Of a DNA stretch of 64,000 bases, positions 39,379 through 49,525 are shown one piece after another. The stretch's first letter is position 1, and every line of letters begins with the position of its first letter. The notes beneath the pieces are model-generated. The model was not told the DNA's origin. It searched no databases and saw only the letters and a program-made list of their open reading frames with translations. The DNA is from UBA2040 sp002384725 (GTDB lineage: Bacteria > Bacteroidota > Bacteroidia > Flavobacteriales_D > Crocinitomicaceae), in assembly GCA_963926475.1 (NCBI GenBank), contig CAWUXE010000003.1:1-64000 (forward strand), read 5' to 3'. The position numbers and the translations under genes were made by a program.

Positions 39379-41454
39379 CTATAGCTTCACTCTCAACTGC
39401 AGAGTCACTTCCGATTTACGATTTGTTTTAATCATTTCAGCACCAGACCCTAAAGAATCTCGGTCGGTGTATAGATTAACAGCATATCTCGCCCAGAGGT
39501 CAAATTTGCGAAGGAAAGTCCAACGAACCATCAAATACGCTCTTGTTCCCTTGTAGAAATAAGCTGGAACAGAGAAAACGTACAAGGCATTCGATTCAAA
39601 AGCATATAAACGGGTATCGTAACTATCTGTATCGAAGAAAGCGTAGCGCATAGACAAATCTATCGGCCACGTTTTAGGGCGGATGAGTAAATCTTGATAG
39701 ATTAAAAATCCAGTTTCATTCGGACTACTTGGTCTGTTCAAGGCTATAATTTCAGCTCTTGACTTTAAGGTAATACCATCCGTCACTTTGTAGCTAAAAT
39801 TGATTCGATAATTTCTTTGAAGCACATTTTCAATTTCCGTAACCGTTCCATCTTGGTAACGACTATTTCTTGCCTTTTCTTGCTGACGAAAACGGAAATA
39901 CAACTCCAGTTTTTTATCAGGTCTATACGTAGATTGAAACAAAACTTCATGTCCAGACGACGGCGCGTCCACCAAATACCTCATCCACGGAAAGGTGAAA
40001 TAATCGGCATAAGTGTTCAAAGTCCAGCTTTTTGAAATTTTGATTTTTGCACCAAAATAAATTCCTCTTTCGTTTTGAGTATTGCTTCCTTCAGAGAAAC
40101 CATTGTTGTACAAAGTTTGATATGCTCTATCGTAATTTCTATACAACAAACTCAAACTAACGCGGGGATCTAATGCAATCAGCACCCCATGTAAATGTCC
40201 CATTTTATTGCTGTAAGAAGCGATGCTGCTCTCGCCGAAAAAGCTAAAGTTCTTTAGAACGAAAGAATAATCAAAACTATGACTCATGAAGCTTTTTCCA
40301 CGGAAATCGAATTGATTGTAGGGCGAGATTGATTTATTGAATGTTTTATCGTAGCCCTGAAAAACAGAAGCCAGTCCAAAGCGCAGATTTCTTTTTTGAT
40401 ATTTCAAATTTGCTCCGGCGATTGTTTCTTCAAAAGAATTCTTCTTCGCTATTTCACTATTCGTTCTGTGCAATCCAGAAAGGTTGATGCTTGAAACAAA
40501 TTCCTGTTCCTCCAAAAGCGAATCTGAAATTAGGGTTGCATCTACCTTTTTACGACTTCCAAAAAGCACCAATGAGAAATCTTTCCATCCTAATTCGGTC
40601 GCGGCACCTCTTAAAAAGCGAGTTTCATCCACTGATGTATAGGGTTTAAGCGAATTTGCATTCCTTTTGATATTGGTGACATCCGCCGTTTTACCAAAAG
40701 CATAACCTGACCAAAGATTCAGTCCTTGTCCGATTTGAATTTGATAATCACCTAGAGCAATAGTTTTGATATATTTTCCACCATTATAAAACGCGTGCAT
40801 GGAATAAAAATCGAAACCGTAAGGTTGAGCTTCACCGGCAAACTTTTCACCTGGATCTTTCTCCATCGTGATCCCCATACTCAAGTTCGTTCTATAGGTA
40901 TAACGAAAGCGAGAATAATATCGATCTGGGTTTCCATGGTAATAGCTATTACTATTCAAAAGAACACTATCCGGCACATCTTGATAGGCGCTCTTTTCTT
41001 CCAGAACGGTTTGATATCGGAAAAACACCTCCACTTTCCCATTTTTCAATGCTTCCTTCAAAGTAACGTTCAGGTTGTCCAATTTATCATCTACTCGAAT
41101 AAAAGGAAGTACCATACGAATAGTTTCCATGTCCCAATAAGCGAAACTTTGAAGCTCATAAATGGAAATTAACTTCCCAAAAAGTTTTTGATGGAGAAAT
41201 AAATCATTGATTTGAAGGTCGGTAAGAAGTCCTAAATCGTTTAGTTGGTCAATATTGGTATTATTCAGATTAATTGGATGGTCATAGAAATAGAACAGTT
41301 GATCGAAAAGATTCGTCAAATCCGGACTTTCGTCTTCCAATTGTTCGGAAACAAACTCTATTCGTTGCTGGATAACATCATTTTTTTCCTGCGCAATGGA
41401 ACCCAGCACACAAGCAAAGAAAGATAAAACCAAGAAGAAAATTCTCAATTTCAT
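39379..41454 (-). CDS. Outer-membrane protein with helix-hairpin-helix N-terminus
   Basis: 691 residues. Signal peptide (MKLRIFFLVLSFFACVLGSI then AQ). Residues about 45-115 hold helix-hairpin-helix-like units (LFDQLFYFYDHPINLNNTNI, DQLNDLGLLTDLQINDLFLH), similar to the ComEA-type DNA-binding repeat. From about 135 to the end it is a large barrel-like beta domain (RYYSRFRYTYRTNLSMGIT, NLKYQKRNLRFGLASVFQGY, WTLNTYADYFTFPWMRYL) ending in EVTLQLRVKL. Bacteroidota commonly have such a HHH-plus-barrel protein of unknown function. It starts directly after the stop of the PorV/PorQ-like gene at 41455, so the two are a pair. Confidence 0.75.
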   Translation of the reverse strand: MKLRIFFLVLSFFACVLGSIAQEKNDVIQQRIEFVSEQLEDESPDLTNLFDQLFYFYDHPINLNNTNIDQLNDLGLLTDLQINDLFLHQKLFGKLISIYELQSFAYWDMETIRMVLPFIRVDDKLDNLNVTLKEALKNGKVEVFFRYQTVLEEKSAYQDVPDSVLLNSNSYYHGNPDRYYSRFRYTYRTNLSMGITMEKDPGEKFAGEAQPYGFDFYSMHAFYNGGKYIKTIALGDYQIQIGQGLNLWSGYAFGKTADVTNIKRNANSLKPYTSVDETRFLRGAATELGWKDFSLVLFGSRKKVDATLISDSLLEEQEFVSSINLSGLHRTNSEIAKKNSFEETIAGANLKYQKRNLRFGLASVFQGYDKTFNKSISPYNQFDFRGKSFMSHSFDYSFVLKNFSFFGESSIASYSNKMGHLHGVLIALDPRVSLSLLYRNYDRAYQTLYNNGFSEGSNTQNERGIYFGAKIKISKSWTLNTYADYFTFPWMRYLVDAPSSGHEVLFQSTYRPDKKLELYFRFRQQEKARNSRYQDGTVTEIENVLQRNYRINFSYKVTDGITLKSRAEIIALNRPSSPNETGFLIYQDLLIRPKTWPIDLSMRYAFFDTDSYDTRLYAFESNALYVFSVPAYFYKGTRAYLMVRWTFLRKFDLWARYAVNLYTDRDSLGSGAEMIKTNRKSEVTLQLRVKL

Positions 41455-42264
41455 TTACTTCTTTTTTTCATAGGTAAACGATATCTGAGGCGACCAGCCC
41501 AATGTTTGATGGTAGGCCGTTGCGATATCAAATCGAATTACTTTCCATTTATAACCAAACCCAAAAGCGAAGGCCGTTGGTTGCGATCCGATGCCAGCAC
41601 GCATGTAAAAATCATCGAAAGGCTGATACTCTATCCCACCTCGAAGGGAAACAGGCCCATCCAAATCTTTCCAGATTTCAGCCGAAATTTTCATGAGTTT
41701 AGAAGGTGTGAAACTGGTTCCAACTCGCAAAACGGTATTGTATCGGTCATCTTTGAAATCGGATAATTTAGCTCGTCCTAAATTAAAAATGCTCGCTCCA
41801 AAATTCCATTCATCTGTGATTTTCAAGAGCACACCGGCTTCACCTGTCACTGTGTTTGATGATCCGTAAAACTCTGGTAATCGGAGTCCTTGGTAATTGA
41901 TTTGAATACCAGCCGAAAAATTATCGGCAAGTTTCATGGCATATCCCACTCCCGTTTTAAAATTTCGAAATTCAGTACTTCCATAATTGAATCCTCCTAC
42001 TGAAAAAACACCATATTTCGTGGGAACGGCAACCGCAATGGATTGGGATTGTAAATCTTGCGCTAAAAAGCGATTTTCATAACTCACACCTACTGAGAGG
42101 TCTTCCACCATTCCAATTGCACCGGGATTGTTGAAATACGCCCAATTGTCTTCTATGGTTAAACTGGTATTTAAAACACCGCCTGATCGCGCTCCAGTTG
42201 GCATCCATCCTTGAGCTGCGGATATAATTGGGATAAAAAACAGTACAAATAATATTTTCTTCAT
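41455..42264 (-). CDS. PorV/PorQ-like outer-membrane barrel protein
   Basis: 269 residues from the ATG at 42264 (MKKILFVLFFIPIISAAQ signal). The mature part begins GARSGGVLNTSLTIEDNWAY and shows the PorV/PorQ/FadL-like pattern of AYFNNPGAIG near the N-terminus, followed by barrel strands (SVGVSYENRFLAQDLQSQSI, VGYAMKLADNFSAGIQINYQ) ending in SPQISFTYEKKK. In the gliding/T9SS family PorV shuttles cargo to the sortase; PorQ is a related barrel. Which it is cannot be settled; it may be a free-standing relative. It ends directly before the start of the HHH protein gene, so they are co-expressed. Confidence 0.65.
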   Translation of the reverse strand: MKKILFVLFFIPIISAAQGWMPTGARSGGVLNTSLTIEDNWAYFNNPGAIGMVEDLSVGVSYENRFLAQDLQSQSIAVAVPTKYGVFSVGGFNYGSTEFRNFKTGVGYAMKLADNFSAGIQINYQGLRLPEFYGSSNTVTGEAGVLLKITDEWNFGASIFNLGRAKLSDFKDDRYNTVLRVGTSFTPSKLMKISAEIWKDLDGPVSLRGGIEYQPFDDFYMRAGIGSQPTAFAFGFGYKWKVIRFDIATAYHQTLGWSPQISFTYEKKK

Positions 42265-42332
42265 TTCCAGCACTAAATTAGCAAAGCAAACGGCATATTT
42301 TATGGTTCACTTCGAATTATTATTAACGGTTT

Positions 42333-42363
42333 TTGAAATAGAGATGAAATTGTTCTATTTTTG
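42333..42363 (+). promoter_or_regulatory. Flavobacterial promoter (TTG ... TATTTTTG) for the esterase
   Basis: TTG at 42333-42335 and TATTTTTG at 42356-42363 are 20 bases apart; the ATG is 15 bases downstream. Both parts fit the Bacteroidota pattern. Confidence 0.6.
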
Positions 42364-42377
42364 AGCAAAACGACACT

Positions 42378-43481
42378 ATGAAACAATTAATTACAGCTTT
42401 ATTTGCTGCGCTCTTAGCCTTTAGTTTGTCTGCCCAATTGACGCAACATTCTATGATGGTCGGCACTGCCTCAAGAAATTATTACAAATATCTTCCTGTA
42501 AACTATCAAGCATCTGAGAATTTACCTGTAGTTTTCATTCTACATGGGCTCGGTGGAAATGCACAACAGATGACCTTGGCAGGATTTAATTTAATTTCTG
42601 ATACAGCACGAGTAATTGCGATTTATCCAGACGCTCTGCCTAATGCTTTTGGACAAACGGCATGGAATAATGGAACTTTAGCGAGTAGCGCAGCAGACGA
42701 CATCACTTTTTTCAATTTTATGATTAACGAAATGTTGAACAATCAAAACGCCAATGCATCTAGAATTTATGTTACTGGTTTTTCGATGGGCGGTATTATG
42801 TCGCATCATTTAGCTTGTGCCCTGAACGACAGATTTGCAGCGATCGGTCCAATGGCAGGAACTATGCCAACAGATGATATTGCAAATTGCGTTCCGTCAT
42901 ATGCAACACCAGTAATTCATTTGCACGGAACAGCAGACGGAACCGTGCCTTATAATTCCAACCCATTGCCTAGTTTAAGTTTGGTTCCAGAAACAATGAG
43001 TTTTTGGCAAAATGTTCACGGATGTGCCGCAACAGCAGATAGTACTCAACTGCCAAATACAGCAGCAGACGGAATTACAGTTGACCGTTTTGTTTACAAT
43101 ACCTGTAATCCAGTTAGCTCCGTTGAATTGTGGAGATTGAATGGCGCGGATCACATTTACCTGTATGAGCCTGTGAATGATATTACTGAAGCGAAAGAGA
43201 TCTGGCGATTCTTTTACAAATGGCAACATCCTAATCCGACCTTGAGCGCGCAGCCATTGGTAAAAGCATATGGTTTCTCAATTTCTCCAAATCCAAACTC
43301 AGGGAAATGGAAGATTACTGCAGATTCAGATGAAACGTTCCTATTGTATAATTTGAACGGAACTTTATTGGAGACTTTATTTGTAAAAAAAGGAATGAAT
43401 GAATTTAGCTTTAATTTGCCTTCAGGAGTTTATTTTTTGAAGAATGAGTTTGGTTATTCCGAGAGATTAGTTGTTAGATAA
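42378..43481 (+). CDS. Secreted LpqC/PHB-depolymerase-type esterase with T9SS domain
   Basis: 367 residues with a signal peptide (MKQLITALFAALLAFSLSAQ). Alpha/beta-hydrolase core (about 25-285): FILHGLGGNAQQ (oxyanion segment), the nucleophile elbow GFSMGG (GxSxG), VIHLHGTADGTVPY with the catalytic Asp, and NGADHIYL with the catalytic His. The pattern matches the poly(3-hydroxybutyrate) depolymerase/feruloyl-esterase (LpqC-like) class. The C-terminal type-A sorting domain (YGFSISPNPNSGKWKITADS ... GVYFLKNEFGYSERLVV) sends it through the T9SS. Likely an extracellular esterase for polyester or ester-linked plant material; the substrate is not visible. Confidence 0.85.
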   Translation: MKQLITALFAALLAFSLSAQLTQHSMMVGTASRNYYKYLPVNYQASENLPVVFILHGLGGNAQQMTLAGFNLISDTARVIAIYPDALPNAFGQTAWNNGTLASSAADDITFFNFMINEMLNNQNANASRIYVTGFSMGGIMSHHLACALNDRFAAIGPMAGTMPTDDIANCVPSYATPVIHLHGTADGTVPYNSNPLPSLSLVPETMSFWQNVHGCAATADSTQLPNTAADGITVDRFVYNTCNPVSSVELWRLNGADHIYLYEPVNDITEAKEIWRFFYKWQHPNPTLSAQPLVKAYGFSISPNPNSGKWKITADSDETFLLYNLNGTLLETLFVKKGMNEFSFNLPSGVYFLKNEFGYSERLVVR

Positions 43482-43597
43482 ATTCTAGAAATTGAATTCT
43501 ACAATTCGCTAAAGGACGAATTTTAAAACATTATCTGATATATATTTAATCAGTTTTTATCAGTAAAAAAAATAAAAATTAATAAACACATTCTTTA

Positions 43598-43605
43598 TAT
43601 ATTTG
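43598..43605 (+). promoter_or_regulatory. TATATTTG -7 box for katG
   Basis: Exact TAnnTTTG match 31 bases upstream of the katG ATG. No TTG at the normal distance. Confidence 0.5.
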
Positions 43606-43636
43606 TTAGAGATACGAATAACCCAAAGATATAATC

Positions 43637-45832
43637 ATGGAAAACAATACTAATGGAGCAGCAAAATGCCCATTTTCAAGCGGAACACTAAAACAAAGTG
43701 CAGGTGGCGGAACCTCAAATCGAGACTGGTGGCCTAATCAATTAAAACTGAATATACTTCGTCAGAATTCCAATTTATCTAATCCAATGGACCCAGACTT
43801 CAATTATTCTGAAGCGTTCAAAAGTTTAGACTTAGCAGCACTTAAAAAGGATCTTTACGATCTCATGACGGACTCACAAGACTGGTGGCCTGCAGATTAC
43901 GGTCATTACGGTCCCTTGTTCATTCGTATGGCATGGCACAGCGCTGGTACATATAGAATTCAGGATGGACGTGGCGGTGGTGGATCAGGTTCACAACGTT
44001 TTGCTCCTTTGAACAGTTGGCCAGACAATGGTAACTTAGACAAAGCGCGTTTGCTACTTTGGCCCATTAAGAAGAAATACGGTAAAAACCTGTCTTGGGC
44101 TGATTTAATGATACTTGCGGGTAATTGTGCCCTAGAGTCAATGGGATTCAAAACATTTGGATTCGGTGGAGGCCGCGAGGACGTTTGGGAACCCGAAGAA
44201 GATATTTATTGGGGAGCAGAAACAGAATGGCTAGGTGATAAACGATACACGGGTGACCGCGAGTTGGAAAACCCGCTTGGTGCTGTTCAGATGGGACTAA
44301 TATACGTAAACCCGGAAGGACCAAATGGAAATCCTGATCCCTTGAAATCAGCCGTAGATATACGTGAAACTTTTGCACGCATGGCCATGAACGATGAAGA
44401 AACTGTCGCTTTAACGGCAGGTGGACATACCTTTGGAAAAGCACATGGAGCTGCTGACCCAGATAAATATGTAGGTAGAGAACCTGCAGGATCAGCAATT
44501 GAAGAACAAAGTTTAGGGTGGAAAAATTCATTTGGAACAGGAGTTGGAAATGATACCATTACAAGCGGAATCGAAGGCGCATGGACGCCCAACCCAACTA
44601 GATGGGATAACGAATATTTTAATGTTTTACTTGGTTACGATTGGGAATTAACGAAAAGTCCAGCTGGAGCGCATCAATGGACACCTACAGCGTCTTCAAA
44701 TGCTAAAATGGCTCCTACCGCTGGTGATTCTTCGAAAAAACAAGCTTTAATGATGACAACAGCGGATATGGCCATGAAAATGGACCCAGCTTATGCTGTA
44801 ATTTCGAAAAGATTTCATGAAAACCCAGATGAATTTGCAGATGCTTTTGCTCGTGCTTGGTATAAATTGACCCACCGAGATATGGGACCTGTATCAAGAT
44901 ATATAGGTACAGAAGTGCCAAAAGAAGAGTTAATTTGGCAGGATCCTATTCCCGCTCATACTGGCGAATTAATAAATGACCATGATGTTGAATCTTTAAA
45001 AGGAAAAATTTTAAATACAGGATTAACAGTTTCTGAATTAGTTTCGACTGCTTGGGCTTCAGCATCCACTTTTCGGGGTTCAGATATGCGTGGTGGAGCA
45101 AATGGAGGACGTTTGCGTTTAGTACCACAAAAGGATTGGGAAGTAAATAATCCTGCCCAATTATCGAAAGTTTTAGGTGCCTTGGAAGCGTTAAAAACCG
45201 AATTCAATTCTGGTAAAAAAAATGTTTCCATGGCCGACTTAATTGTTTTGGCAGGATGTGCCGGAATTGAAAAAGCCTCAAACAACACTGTCAAGGTTCC
45301 TTTTACAGCTGGACGAACAGACGCTTCACAAGATCAAACGGACGTTGCTTCTTTCGCAGCTTTAGAACCTGCAGGAGACGGATTTAGAAACTATTTTAAA
45401 CCACGTCACCAAATTACGGCGGAGGAAATGTTAATAGATCGAGCACAATTGATGCAGCTTTCAGCTCCAGAAATGACAGCTCTAATTGGCGGTATGCGTG
45501 TATTAAACACAAATTATGACGATTCACAAAAAGGTGTTTTAACAAGTTCACCTGGTGTTTTATCGAATGATTTCTTTGTCAATTTATTAGATATGTCGAT
45601 TACGTGGAGTGCCACTTCAAGCAATCAATCTGTTTTTGAAGGCCGCGACCGTAAAACAGGTGCAATTAAATGGACAGGAACACGTGCCGATTTAATTTTT
45701 GGATCGAACACCGAATTAAGAGCAATTGCAGAAGTATATGCTTGTAATGATGGGAAAACGAAATTTATGTTAGATTTCGTTACCGCATGGAATAAAGTAA
45801 TGAATGCAGATCGTTTTGACTTGAAAAAATAA
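43637..45832 (+). CDS. katG: Catalase-peroxidase KatG
   Basis: 731 residues, the usual length, with the two duplicated haem-peroxidase halves. Active-site residues of the N-terminal half: distal Arg97, Trp100 and His101 (RMAWHSAGTYR), Tyr223 (GLIYVNPEGPNG) and Met249 (ARMAMNDEE), making the Met-Tyr-Trp adduct needed for catalase activity, and the proximal His264 (AGGHTFGKAHG). The C-terminal half is degenerate, as in all KatG proteins. It destroys hydrogen peroxide in the cytosol. No OxyR-type regulator is nearby; Fur at 31303 lies 12 kb away. Followed by a terminator at 45855-45885. Confidence 0.98.
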   Translation: MENNTNGAAKCPFSSGTLKQSAGGGTSNRDWWPNQLKLNILRQNSNLSNPMDPDFNYSEAFKSLDLAALKKDLYDLMTDSQDWWPADYGHYGPLFIRMAWHSAGTYRIQDGRGGGGSGSQRFAPLNSWPDNGNLDKARLLLWPIKKKYGKNLSWADLMILAGNCALESMGFKTFGFGGGREDVWEPEEDIYWGAETEWLGDKRYTGDRELENPLGAVQMGLIYVNPEGPNGNPDPLKSAVDIRETFARMAMNDEETVALTAGGHTFGKAHGAADPDKYVGREPAGSAIEEQSLGWKNSFGTGVGNDTITSGIEGAWTPNPTRWDNEYFNVLLGYDWELTKSPAGAHQWTPTASSNAKMAPTAGDSSKKQALMMTTADMAMKMDPAYAVISKRFHENPDEFADAFARAWYKLTHRDMGPVSRYIGTEVPKEELIWQDPIPAHTGELINDHDVESLKGKILNTGLTVSELVSTAWASASTFRGSDMRGGANGGRLRLVPQKDWEVNNPAQLSKVLGALEALKTEFNSGKKNVSMADLIVLAGCAGIEKASNNTVKVPFTAGRTDASQDQTDVASFAALEPAGDGFRNYFKPRHQITAEEMLIDRAQLMQLSAPEMTALIGGMRVLNTNYDDSQKGVLTSSPGVLSNDFFVNLLDMSITWSATSSNQSVFEGRDRKTGAIKWTGTRADLIFGSNTELRAIAEVYACNDGKTKFMLDFVTAWNKVMNADRFDLKK

Positions 45833-45854
45833 TCGTTGAAATCTTAATAAAATG

Positions 45855-45885
45855 AAAAGGTGGCTTTTAATCGAGTCACCTTTTT
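45855..45885 (+). terminator. Rho-independent terminator after katG
   Basis: AAAAGGTG (45855-45862) pairs with CACCTTTT (45877-45884), followed by T-rich sequence on the plus strand, 23 bases after the katG stop. Confidence 0.75.
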
Positions 45886-46030
45886 CCTTTTAGATGAGTT
45901 AGATTTATCATGGATTGTCGATCTTCCTTTGACATCGATGGAAATTTTATACGCCCTTCTTAGAAAGAAAACCAAAAAATTCCAACTCGATTGTAAGGCA
46001 TTCTTCACTGATTAAATGGTAGTAAAACCA

Positions 46031-46061
46031 AAAAAAGCGTTACCCAATTAAGGATAACGCT
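46031..46061 (-). terminator. Rho-independent terminator after dnaK
   Basis: AGCGTTA (46036-46042) pairs with TAACGCT (46055-46061). On the minus strand the stem is followed by a run of T (complement of the A-run at 46031-46036), just beyond the dnaK stop. Confidence 0.8.
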
Positions 46062-46087
46062 CTTTCAATATAGTATTCGTTCGAATA

Positions 46088-47989
46088 TTACTTCTGATCT
46101 TCTACTTCTTCGAAGTCAACATCTGTTACTTCTTCTTCCCCTGCACCAGTTTCGTCAGTCGGTTCAGCACCTGCTTCTCCTCCTTCGTTTCCTGCATTGT
46201 ACATGTCTTGTGAAGCCGCTTGGAATACTTCGTTTAATTTGTCCATTGCTGGTTGCAAATTCTCCATATTCTTCGCTTCGAACTGCGTTTTCAATTCTGC
46301 CAAAGCATCCTCAATTGGTTGCTTTTTGTCAGCTGGAATTTTATCTCCGTATTCTGTCATTTGACGTTCCGTTTGGAAAATCAAAGAATCTGCTTTGTTC
46401 ACTGTGTCCGCTTCTTCTCTTCTCTTCGCATCTTCTTCAGCGTGAGCAGCAGCTTCTGCTTTCATTTTTTCGATATCCGCATCCGACAATCCAGATGAAG
46501 CTTCAATCTTAATTGATTGCTCTTTTCCAGTTCCTTTGTCTTTCGCTGAGATATGCATGATTCCGTTTGCATCAATATCGAATGTTACTTCAATTTGAGG
46601 AGTTCCTCTTTGTGCAGGTGGAATGTCTGTCAATTGGAAACGACCCAATGTTTTGTTGTCTGTTGCCATTGAACGTTCTCCTTGCAATACGTGGATATCA
46701 ACTGAAGGCTGATTATCTGATGCCGTAGAGAATACTTCTGATTTCTTCGTTGGAATTGTTGTATTCGCTTCGATCAACTTCGTGAATACACCACCCATTG
46801 TTTCGATTCCTAAAGAAAGTGGAGATACATCTAATAACAATACATCTTTCACTTCTCCTGTAAGAACTCCACCTTGAATAGCTGCTCCTAAAGCAACAAC
46901 CTCATCTGGATTAACTCCTTTTGAAGGTGCTTTTCCGAAGAATTTCTCAACTGCTGCTTGGATAACAGGGATTCTAGTAGAACCACCAACCAAGATTATT
47001 TCATCGATATCACTCGTTGACAATCCAGCGTTTTTCAAAGCTGAACGACAAGGTGCGATGGTTCTTTCAACGATTTTAGCAATCAATTGCTCAAATTTTG
47101 CTCTTTGTAAAGTTCGAACCAAGTGTTTTGGCACTCCGTCTACTGGCATGATATAAGGCAAGTTGATTTCTGAAGATGTCGTTGAAGACAATTCAATTTT
47201 CGCTTTTTCAGCCGCTTCTTTCAAACGTTGCAAAGCCATCGGATCTTTTCTCAAGTCGATTCCTTCGTCATTTTTAAATTCGTCAGCCAACCAGTTGATC
47301 AAGATGTTATCTACATCGTCACCGCCTAAGTGTGTGTCACCATCCGTCGACAATACTTCAAATACACCGTCACCCAATTCCAAGATAGAAACATCATGTG
47401 TTCCTCCTCCGAAGTCAAATACAACGATTTTTTGATCTACACCTTTTTTATCTAATCCGTATGCCAATGCCGCTGCAGTAGGCTCGTTGATAATTCTTTT
47501 GATGGTCAAACCAGCTATTTCACCAGCTTCTTTTGTTGCTTGACGCTGTGAATCGTTGAAGTAAGCAGGAACAGTAACAACTGCTTCCGTAACTTCAGTT
47601 CCCAGGTAATCTTCCGCCGTTTTTTTCATTTTCTGCAAAATCATTGCTGAAATTTCTTGAGGCGTATAATTTCTATCGTCAATTTTAACGCGAGGTGTAT
47701 CGTTGTCGCCTTTTACGATTTCGTAAGGTACTTTCTCTGCTTCAGCTTTGCTGTCAGTATAAGATGAACCCATGAATCGTTTGATTGATGCTACAGTCTT
47801 CGTAGGGTTGGTGATAGCTTGACGTTTCGCTGGATCTCCAACTTTACGCTCCCCACCTTCAACGAAAGCTACAACTGAAGGTGTTGTTCTTTTACCTTCG
47901 GCATTAGCGATAACTACTGGCTCATTTCCTTCCATTACGGATACGCAAGAGTTAGTAGTTCCTAAATCTATACCAATTATTTTTCCCAT
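46088..47989 (-). CDS. dnaK: Molecular chaperone DnaK (Hsp70)
   Basis: 633 residues from the ATG at 47989 (MGKIIGIDLGTTNSCVSVME); 28 residues of upstream frame are not part of the family. ATPase domain: IGIDLGTTNSCV, VPAYFNDSQRQATKEAGEIA, VFDFGGGTHDVSIL, LVGGSTRIPVIQ. The linker (VLLLDVSPLSLGIETMGG) and substrate-binding beta domain follow, and the C-terminal lid ends in an acidic EEEVTDVDFEEVEDQK tail. It folds nascent and stress-damaged proteins with DnaJ and GrpE. No CIRCE element was seen upstream, and the terminator at 46031-46061 ends the transcript, so dnaK is monocistronic here. Confidence 0.98.
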   Translation of the reverse strand: MGKIIGIDLGTTNSCVSVMEGNEPVVIANAEGKRTTPSVVAFVEGGERKVGDPAKRQAITNPTKTVASIKRFMGSSYTDSKAEAEKVPYEIVKGDNDTPRVKIDDRNYTPQEISAMILQKMKKTAEDYLGTEVTEAVVTVPAYFNDSQRQATKEAGEIAGLTIKRIINEPTAAALAYGLDKKGVDQKIVVFDFGGGTHDVSILELGDGVFEVLSTDGDTHLGGDDVDNILINWLADEFKNDEGIDLRKDPMALQRLKEAAEKAKIELSSTTSSEINLPYIMPVDGVPKHLVRTLQRAKFEQLIAKIVERTIAPCRSALKNAGLSTSDIDEIILVGGSTRIPVIQAAVEKFFGKAPSKGVNPDEVVALGAAIQGGVLTGEVKDVLLLDVSPLSLGIETMGGVFTKLIEANTTIPTKKSEVFSTASDNQPSVDIHVLQGERSMATDNKTLGRFQLTDIPPAQRGTPQIEVTFDIDANGIMHISAKDKGTGKEQSIKIEASSGLSDADIEKMKAEAAAHAEEDAKRREEADTVNKADSLIFQTERQMTEYGDKIPADKKQPIEDALAELKTQFEAKNMENLQPAMDKLNEVFQAASQDMYNAGNEGGEAGAEPTDETGAGEEEVTDVDFEEVEDQK

Positions 47990-48190
47990 TTTATTTTGTT
48001 TTTCATTTTTAAACTTGGTATAGAATAGACAAGGATTATGCCATGCCGAATTTCTGGCTTTTTTCTGACACAAATGACAAGAAGCTAGTAAAACGGGGTG
48101 ATTTTGAATGTCGAATTGGCAGATTATATGACATTTTTAGCCGAAGACCTAAAGTAATTGGCTCAAAGATTTAGGCCTTTCGCTTTAAGC

Positions 48191-49513
48191 CTATTGGTAA
48201 TCAATAGAATAAACCGTCACCGAATTCCCACCTTGATCACCTTTGCCTTGCGCGGTTACCATGAGTCGGGTTTCGTATTTCGAGAGCGCCATGCCAACAG
48301 GATAAGGATCAGCATTTATTTTTGAAACGACTTTCATATCACTGGAGCGAACGACAACAATTTTCTTTTCATTGTTTACAGCTGTAAAAATGTACTTTCC
48401 ATCTTTTGTGACAGAGATCGTTCTTGCGCCTATTCCGACATAAGCAGAACTCCATCTTTTGAATGGATACAGTGATTTTTTAGAATTCTTCAGACTGAAA
48501 ATCATGTCTACTACATTGCATTTTTGCACATATCCCAAGCGATTAGAGCTCAAGTACAAGTTGTTTCCAACAATTTCGAGGTGACGGACATTGGCTTTCA
48601 TGCCTTGCACAGTGCCAAGCGATTTAAAATCAGATGTTTGAAAAACAGTAATTCCTCCTGCTCCACCCATCCGACCGACCAGTAAATGTTTGCTGTCTTG
48701 GGTAAAAACGGTTCCTCGAAGGCAGTGCCCGCAATCATTGTCTCTGTCGACGACTACATCTTCATCATACGACAAGAAAATTCTTTCGCCAACTGCCAAA
48801 TGTTTTGTGTATTTAAATTCAAAAGGTAAGTCGGATTCTATATCGATTATGGCTACTGTATTATCTCCCCAATGCGTTACACATATGTATTTGTTATCTG
48901 GCGAAGCGGCAATCATTTTTGGCAAAGGTCCTGTAGGCATTACGCGGACAATTTTATCTGTTTCGGTATCAATAATTGCTAAAGCAGATGGAAACTGCGC
49001 ATTGTTATCCCAATCTCTGCGGTAATAAGTTACCCATAAGTATTTTCCGTTGTGTGAAAGACACGATTCAACTGGCTTTCCTGAAAAGTAATTGTAGTTT
49101 TCTTGACCTTCTTTTTGTTTATAATCGAAAATGGTGAACTCATTGTTTAGAAAAAGTCTCTTGTCATCCGCATTGAATTTGTGCTTGATGTCGCTCAACT
49201 TTTTATGTGTTTGTGTATCGAAAACATGAGTGGTATATCCCTCCAATGAATTCACGTAGTATTTCATTCCATCACCTGAAAAGATTACAGATTTAGGAGA
49301 ACTTATTGCCGCATCGAAGTGATCGTGTGTGGCCAAATCATCATTGTTGAAGGATTGAGTACGTGCGACCAGCTTCATTTTCACATCGGTTGCTCCGATA
49401 TCTGAAACCTTACCAATTGGATTTCTTCCCATTTCCGATCTTTCCTGGGCATAAATAATAGAACCCGTATAGTACGTTATCGTAAACGCGAAAAGAAATC
49501 TTAAGTAGTTCAT
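48191..49513 (-). CDS. YVTN-type beta-propeller secreted protein
   Basis: 440 residues with signal peptide (MNYLRFLFAFTITYYTGSIIYAQ). The chain folds into repeated four-stranded blades like YncE/YVTN proteins: SPKSVIFSGDGMKYYVNSLE, SALAIIDTETDKIVRVMPTG, IAASPDNKYICVTHWGDNTV, TISVTKDGKYIFTAVNNEKK, GMALSKYETRLMVTAQGKGD. No T9SS domain is present, so it is periplasmic or outer-membrane associated by an unknown route. One segment has a CGHC pair. The role is unknown. It lies directly downstream of the M23 peptidase gene (12 bases), so they may be co-transcribed. Confidence 0.75.
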   Translation of the reverse strand: MNYLRFLFAFTITYYTGSIIYAQERSEMGRNPIGKVSDIGATDVKMKLVARTQSFNNDDLATHDHFDAAISSPKSVIFSGDGMKYYVNSLEGYTTHVFDTQTHKKLSDIKHKFNADDKRLFLNNEFTIFDYKQKEGQENYNYFSGKPVESCLSHNGKYLWVTYYRRDWDNNAQFPSALAIIDTETDKIVRVMPTGPLPKMIAASPDNKYICVTHWGDNTVAIIDIESDLPFEFKYTKHLAVGERIFLSYDEDVVVDRDNDCGHCLRGTVFTQDSKHLLVGRMGGAGGITVFQTSDFKSLGTVQGMKANVRHLEIVGNNLYLSSNRLGYVQKCNVVDMIFSLKNSKKSLYPFKRWSSAYVGIGARTISVTKDGKYIFTAVNNEKKIVVVRSSDMKVVSKINADPYPVGMALSKYETRLMVTAQGKGDQGGNSVTVYSIDYQ

Positions 49514-49525
49514 AAAATGAATGTA

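Noticed and set aside
43960..45294. Long antisense frames in katG
   Set aside because: Frame shadows of a strongly conserved gene with a complete set of active-site residues.
47990..48190. CIRCE-type element for dnaK
   Set aside because: No TTAGCACTC inverted repeat was seen.
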